Source: Alphaproteobacteria bacterium (GTDB lineage: Bacteria > Pseudomonadota > Alphaproteobacteria > Puniceispirillales > Puniceispirillaceae). Taken from it: DNA of 9,842 bases. Each line of letters starts with the position of its first letter. Position 1 is the first letter of the stretch. The notes below the pieces were generated by a model. The model had not been told where the DNA came from. It made no database searches and saw nothing but the letters and a program-made list of their open reading frames with translations. The position numbers were made by a program, and so were the translations under genes. The DNA is taken from positions 1 to 9,842 of the forward strand of contig WTHW01000011.1 of the NCBI GenBank assembly GCA_011526395.1, written 5' to 3'. Shown here piece by piece: positions 7,900-9,842 of the stretch.

Positions 7900-9066
7900 T
7901 TATGCCCCCTTTACAGCAGCAACAATTTTATGGGCTGCATCTGCTAAATTATCAGCAGCAATAATGCTTAAACCTGAATTTGCCATGATGGCTTTACCTT
8001 CTTCGACATTTGTGCCTTCAAGACGAACCACCAAAGGTTTGGTCAGCCCTAAATCACGTGCGGCGCTAACCACACCTTCTGCGATGATATCGCAACGCAT
8101 GATGCCACCGAAAATATTGACCAAGATACCTTTGACATTGTCATCTGATAGAATGATTTTAAAAGCTTCTGTCACTCTCTCTTTGGTGGCGCTACCGCCA
8201 ACATCTAGGAAGTTAGCTGGCTCGCCGCCTTCTAGCTTGATGATATCCATTGTCGCCATTGCCAAACCAGCGCCATTGACCATACAGCCAATATCGCCAT
8301 CTAATTTGATATAATTCAAATCAAATTCTGATGCGCGCACCTCAGCTGGATCTTCTTCTGAAAGATCACGTAATTCCAAGATATCAGGATGACGATAAAG
8401 TGCGTTATCATCAAAACCAATTTTCGCATCTAGCGCCATCAAATCATCATCGCCAGTTACAACAAGAGGGTTGATTTCAATCATGGCAGCGTCTTTTTCA
8501 CAAAAGGCACGGAAAATGCCACGCAAGAAGCTTGTGGCTTTCTTTGCTGTCGCACCTGTGAGCTCAAGCTGGGTGCAAATACGGCGGATATGATGTGGCA
8601 TCATGCCTGTTGCTGGATCAATAGACAGCGTTAAGATTTTCTCAGGGGTAGCTGCCGCCACTTCTTCGATATCCATACCGCCTTCAGTCGAGGCAATCAC
8701 TGTCACTTGAGAAGAGGTTCTATCCACAAGCAAGGACAAATAAAGTTCACGTGCAATGTTGCACCCATCTTCGATATAAAGACGTTGAACTTCTTTGCCT
8801 TCAGGACCTGTTTGATGTGTGACCAATGTCATGCCCAGCATTTTTTCAGCTTCGCTGCGCACCTCATCAATTGATTTGACCACTTTCACGCCGCCTGCTT
8901 TACCACGGCCACCTGCATGAATCTGTGCTTTAACAACATAAACTGGACCGCCAAGCGCTTCGGCTGCACGTACTGCGTCATCGACTGAAAAAGCAGCATG
9001 ACCTTTGGCGACATTCACCCCATAATCTGCCAGCAATGCTTTGGCTTGATGCTCATGGATATTCAT
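7900..9066 (-). CDS. sucC: Succinate-CoA ligase [ADP-forming], beta subunit
   Basis: Nucleotide- and succinate-binding subunit of succinyl-CoA ligase. At 388 residues it equals E. coli SucC in length. The N-terminal ATP-grasp domain (about 1-240) begins MNIHEHQAKALL and has VVKAQIHAGGRGKAGGVK (44-61) and the Mg-nucleotide residues E197, N199 (MIEINPLV) and D213, at the same numbers as in E. coli. The C-terminal CoA-ligase-type domain has VNGAGLAMATMD (263-274), LDVGGSA (287-293) and NIFGGIMRCD (317-326). Nucleotide preference (ADP or GDP) cannot be judged from these motifs alone. A GGTGGGG-like ribosome binding site ends 8 bases before the ATG. Upstream lie 87 bases to the mdh stop, including the mdh terminator, so sucC probably has its own promoter or depends on read-through. 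No convincing sigma-70-type promoter was recognised. Confidence 0.98.
   Translation of the reverse strand: MNIHEHQAKALLADYGVNVAKGHAAFSVDDAVRAAEALGGPVYVVKAQIHAGGRGKAGGVKVVKSIDEVRSEAEKMLGMTLVTHQTGPEGKEVQRLYIEDGCNIARELYLSLLVDRTSSQVTVIASTEGGMDIEEVAAATPEKILTLSIDPATGMMPHHIRRICTQLELTGATAKKATSFLRGIFRAFCEKDAAMIEINPLVVTGDDDLMALDAKIGFDDNALYRHPDILELRDLSEEDPAEVRASEFDLNYIKLDGDIGCMVNGAGLAMATMDIIKLEGGEPANFLDVGGSATKERVTEAFKIILSDDNVKGILVNIFGGIMRCDIIAEGVVSAARDLGLTKPLVVRLEGTNVEEGKAIMANSGLSIIAADNLADAAHKIVAAVKGA
7905..7910 (-). promoter_or_regulatory. Ribosome binding site of sucD inside sucC
   Basis: AGGGGG on the minus strand, 10 bases before the sucD ATG, lies in the last codons of sucC (Val-Lys-Gly-Ala). It supports the chosen sucD start and coupling of the two ligase subunits. 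Confidence 0.7.
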
Positions 9067-9101
9067 AAATTTAACCCCACCATTTCCCTATTGGATTGAA
9101 C

Positions 9102-9138
9102 CTTACTTTACCAGCCGCAATCAGCTCATATAAGTAAG
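9102..9138. repeat. 7-bp inverted repeat in the sucC leader
   Basis: CTTACTT (9102-9108) and AAGTAAG (9132-9138) are perfect reverse complements separated by 23 bases. They lie between the mdh terminator and the sucC start, where a promoter and operator would be expected. They may be regulator half-sites or chance; two 7-base arms at free spacing are not very unlikely in a region of this size. Confidence 0.25.
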
Positions 9139-9140
9139 TC

Positions 9141-9167
9141 AAAAAAAACGGGCTTATTCAGCCCGTT
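9141..9167 (-). terminator. Rho-independent terminator of mdh, overlapping its stop codon
   Basis: On the minus strand AACGGGCT (9160-9167) pairs perfectly with AGCCCGTT (9147-9154) around a 5-base loop GAATA, followed by an uninterrupted run of eight T (9148-9141, sharing two bases with the stem foot). The left arm encodes the last residues of Mdh (Arg-Ala of ERAE), and the TAA stop (9154-9156) spans the loop and the first base of the right arm. Stem, G+C content and T tract make this a convincing intrinsic terminator. It separates mdh from sucC and may be partial, setting mdh above suc expression. Confidence 0.88.
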
Positions 9168-9842
9168 CAGTAATTTCATTTAATGTTTTCACAGCCTCGA
9201 CTGAATGATCAAACATGGCTTGTTCTTCATCATTAAGAGCAATCTCAACAACACGTTCAACACCATTGCCACCAAGAACGGCAGGCACGCCAACATACAT
9301 GCCATCAAGACCATAAGCACCGTCAACATAAGCTGCACATGGCAGAACGCGCTTTTTATCTTTCAAATAAGCTTCTGCCATTTCAATGGCTGAAGACGCA
9401 GGTGCATAGAAAGCAGATCCTGTTTTTAACAAACCGACAATCTCAGCGCCGCCATCTCTTGTGCGTTGCACAATTTCAGCAATTTTATCTTCAGTAGACC
9501 AGCCCATAGCGATCAAATCAGGCACAGGAATACCTGCCACTGTGGAATAGCGTGTCAATGGCACCATCGTATCGCCATGACCACCCAATACAAAGGCTGT
9601 GACATCTTCAACAGACACATCAAATTCTTCTGCCAAGAAATAACGGAAACGAGCCGAATCAAGAACACCTGCCATACCCACAACTTTATTTGTCGGCAGA
9701 CCTGATGCACGCTGTAACACGCCAACCATGGCATCAAGAGGGTTTGTGATACAAATCACAAATGCATTTGGGCAATAATCTTTAATGCCTGCACCCACTT
9801 GTTTCATCACATTTGTGTTGATACCAATCAGATCATCACGGC
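9154..9842 (-). CDS. mdh: Malate dehydrogenase, C-terminal part (5' end outside window)
   Basis: NAD-dependent enzyme that oxidises malate to oxaloacetate. The frame stays open through the right edge: before the GTG-ATG at 9805-9810 it reads RDDLIGINTN, continuing the conserved family sequence, so that GTG is internal and about 229 codons are visible of an expected 310-320. Landmarks: VICITNPLDAMV with the substrate/NAD-contacting Asn, GMAGVLDSARFRYFLAEE with the catalytic Asp and Arg, and FVLGGHGDTMVPL with the catalytic His (codon 9577-9579). These mark the LDH-like malate dehydrogenase branch typical of Alphaproteobacteria, not the E. coli-type enzyme. The substrate-specificity loop, which separates malate from lactate dehydrogenase, lies outside the window, so malate specificity rests on overall match and the suc neighbourhood. 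The stop codon sits inside the terminator hairpin. Confidence 0.95.
   Translation of the reverse strand, partial: RDDLIGINTNVMKQVGAGIKDYCPNAFVICITNPLDAMVGVLQRASGLPTNKVVGMAGVLDSARFRYFLAEEFDVSVEDVTAFVLGGHGDTMVPLTRYSTVAGIPVPDLIAMGWSTEDKIAEIVQRTRDGGAEIVGLLKTGSAFYAPASSAIEMAEAYLKDKKRVLPCAAYVDGAYGLDGMYVGVPAVLGGNGVERVVEIALNDEEQAMFDHSVEAVKTLNEITERAE

Noticed and set aside
9805..9810. GTG-ATG as the start of a short 218-residue mdh
   Set aside because: The frame continues upstream to the edge with conserved malate dehydrogenase residues (DDLIGIN), so this is an internal position in a gene cut by the window.
1..9842. An undescribed defence, mobile or biosynthetic system
   Set aside because: Every substantial reading frame is assigned to a conserved housekeeping family in a known gene order; no unassigned gene, anomalous composition, repeat array or insertion remains to support such a claim. 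The xerC gene is the chromosomal dimer-resolution type, not a phage or integron integrase.

Overview
This window is a conserved housekeeping region of a bacterial chromosome, almost certainly from an alphaproteobacterium. The minus strand carries, in transcription order, mdh (partial) - sucC - sucD - sucA - sucB - lpdA. This is the classic alphaproteobacterial cluster in which malate dehydrogenase, succinyl-CoA ligase and all three subunits of the 2-oxoglutarate dehydrogenase complex sit together. By eye the base composition is moderate (about mid-40s % G+C), lower than in most rhizobia or Rhodobacterales. A marine or free-living lower-GC alphaproteobacterium (for example of the SAR116 type) is a guess only.

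Layout. Positions 1-401 (+) hold the C-terminal part of a DUF484 family protein, followed after 6 bases by xerC (408-1304, +), the chromosome-dimer-resolving tyrosine recombinase. xerC converges on lpdA with only 2 bases between the stop codons. From 1307 to 9842 everything is on the minus strand: lpdA (E3), sucB (E2), sucA (E1), sucD and sucC (succinyl-CoA ligase alpha and beta), then mdh, which is cut by the right edge. All complete genes are intact, of normal family length and with their catalytic residues present. No RNA gene, mobile element, CRISPR array or broken gene was seen, and no stretch over 300 bases lacks a gene.

How the genes work together. SucA, SucB and LpdA form the complex that converts 2-oxoglutarate to succinyl-CoA. 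SucCD converts succinyl-CoA to succinate with formation of a nucleoside triphosphate. Mdh oxidises malate to oxaloacetate. Together they cover much of the oxidative half of the TCA cycle. Spacing is tight at sucC-sucD (5 bases) and sucB-lpdA (5 bases), looser at sucA-sucB (65) and sucD-sucA (116), and interrupted by a strong intrinsic terminator at mdh-sucC.

I found no sign of an undescribed system. The points worth a second look are regulatory: the terminator that overlaps the mdh stop codon, a perfect 14-base palindrome in the sucD-sucA gap, an inverted repeat in the sucC leader, and a hairpin at the 3' end of xerC where the two convergent transcripts meet.
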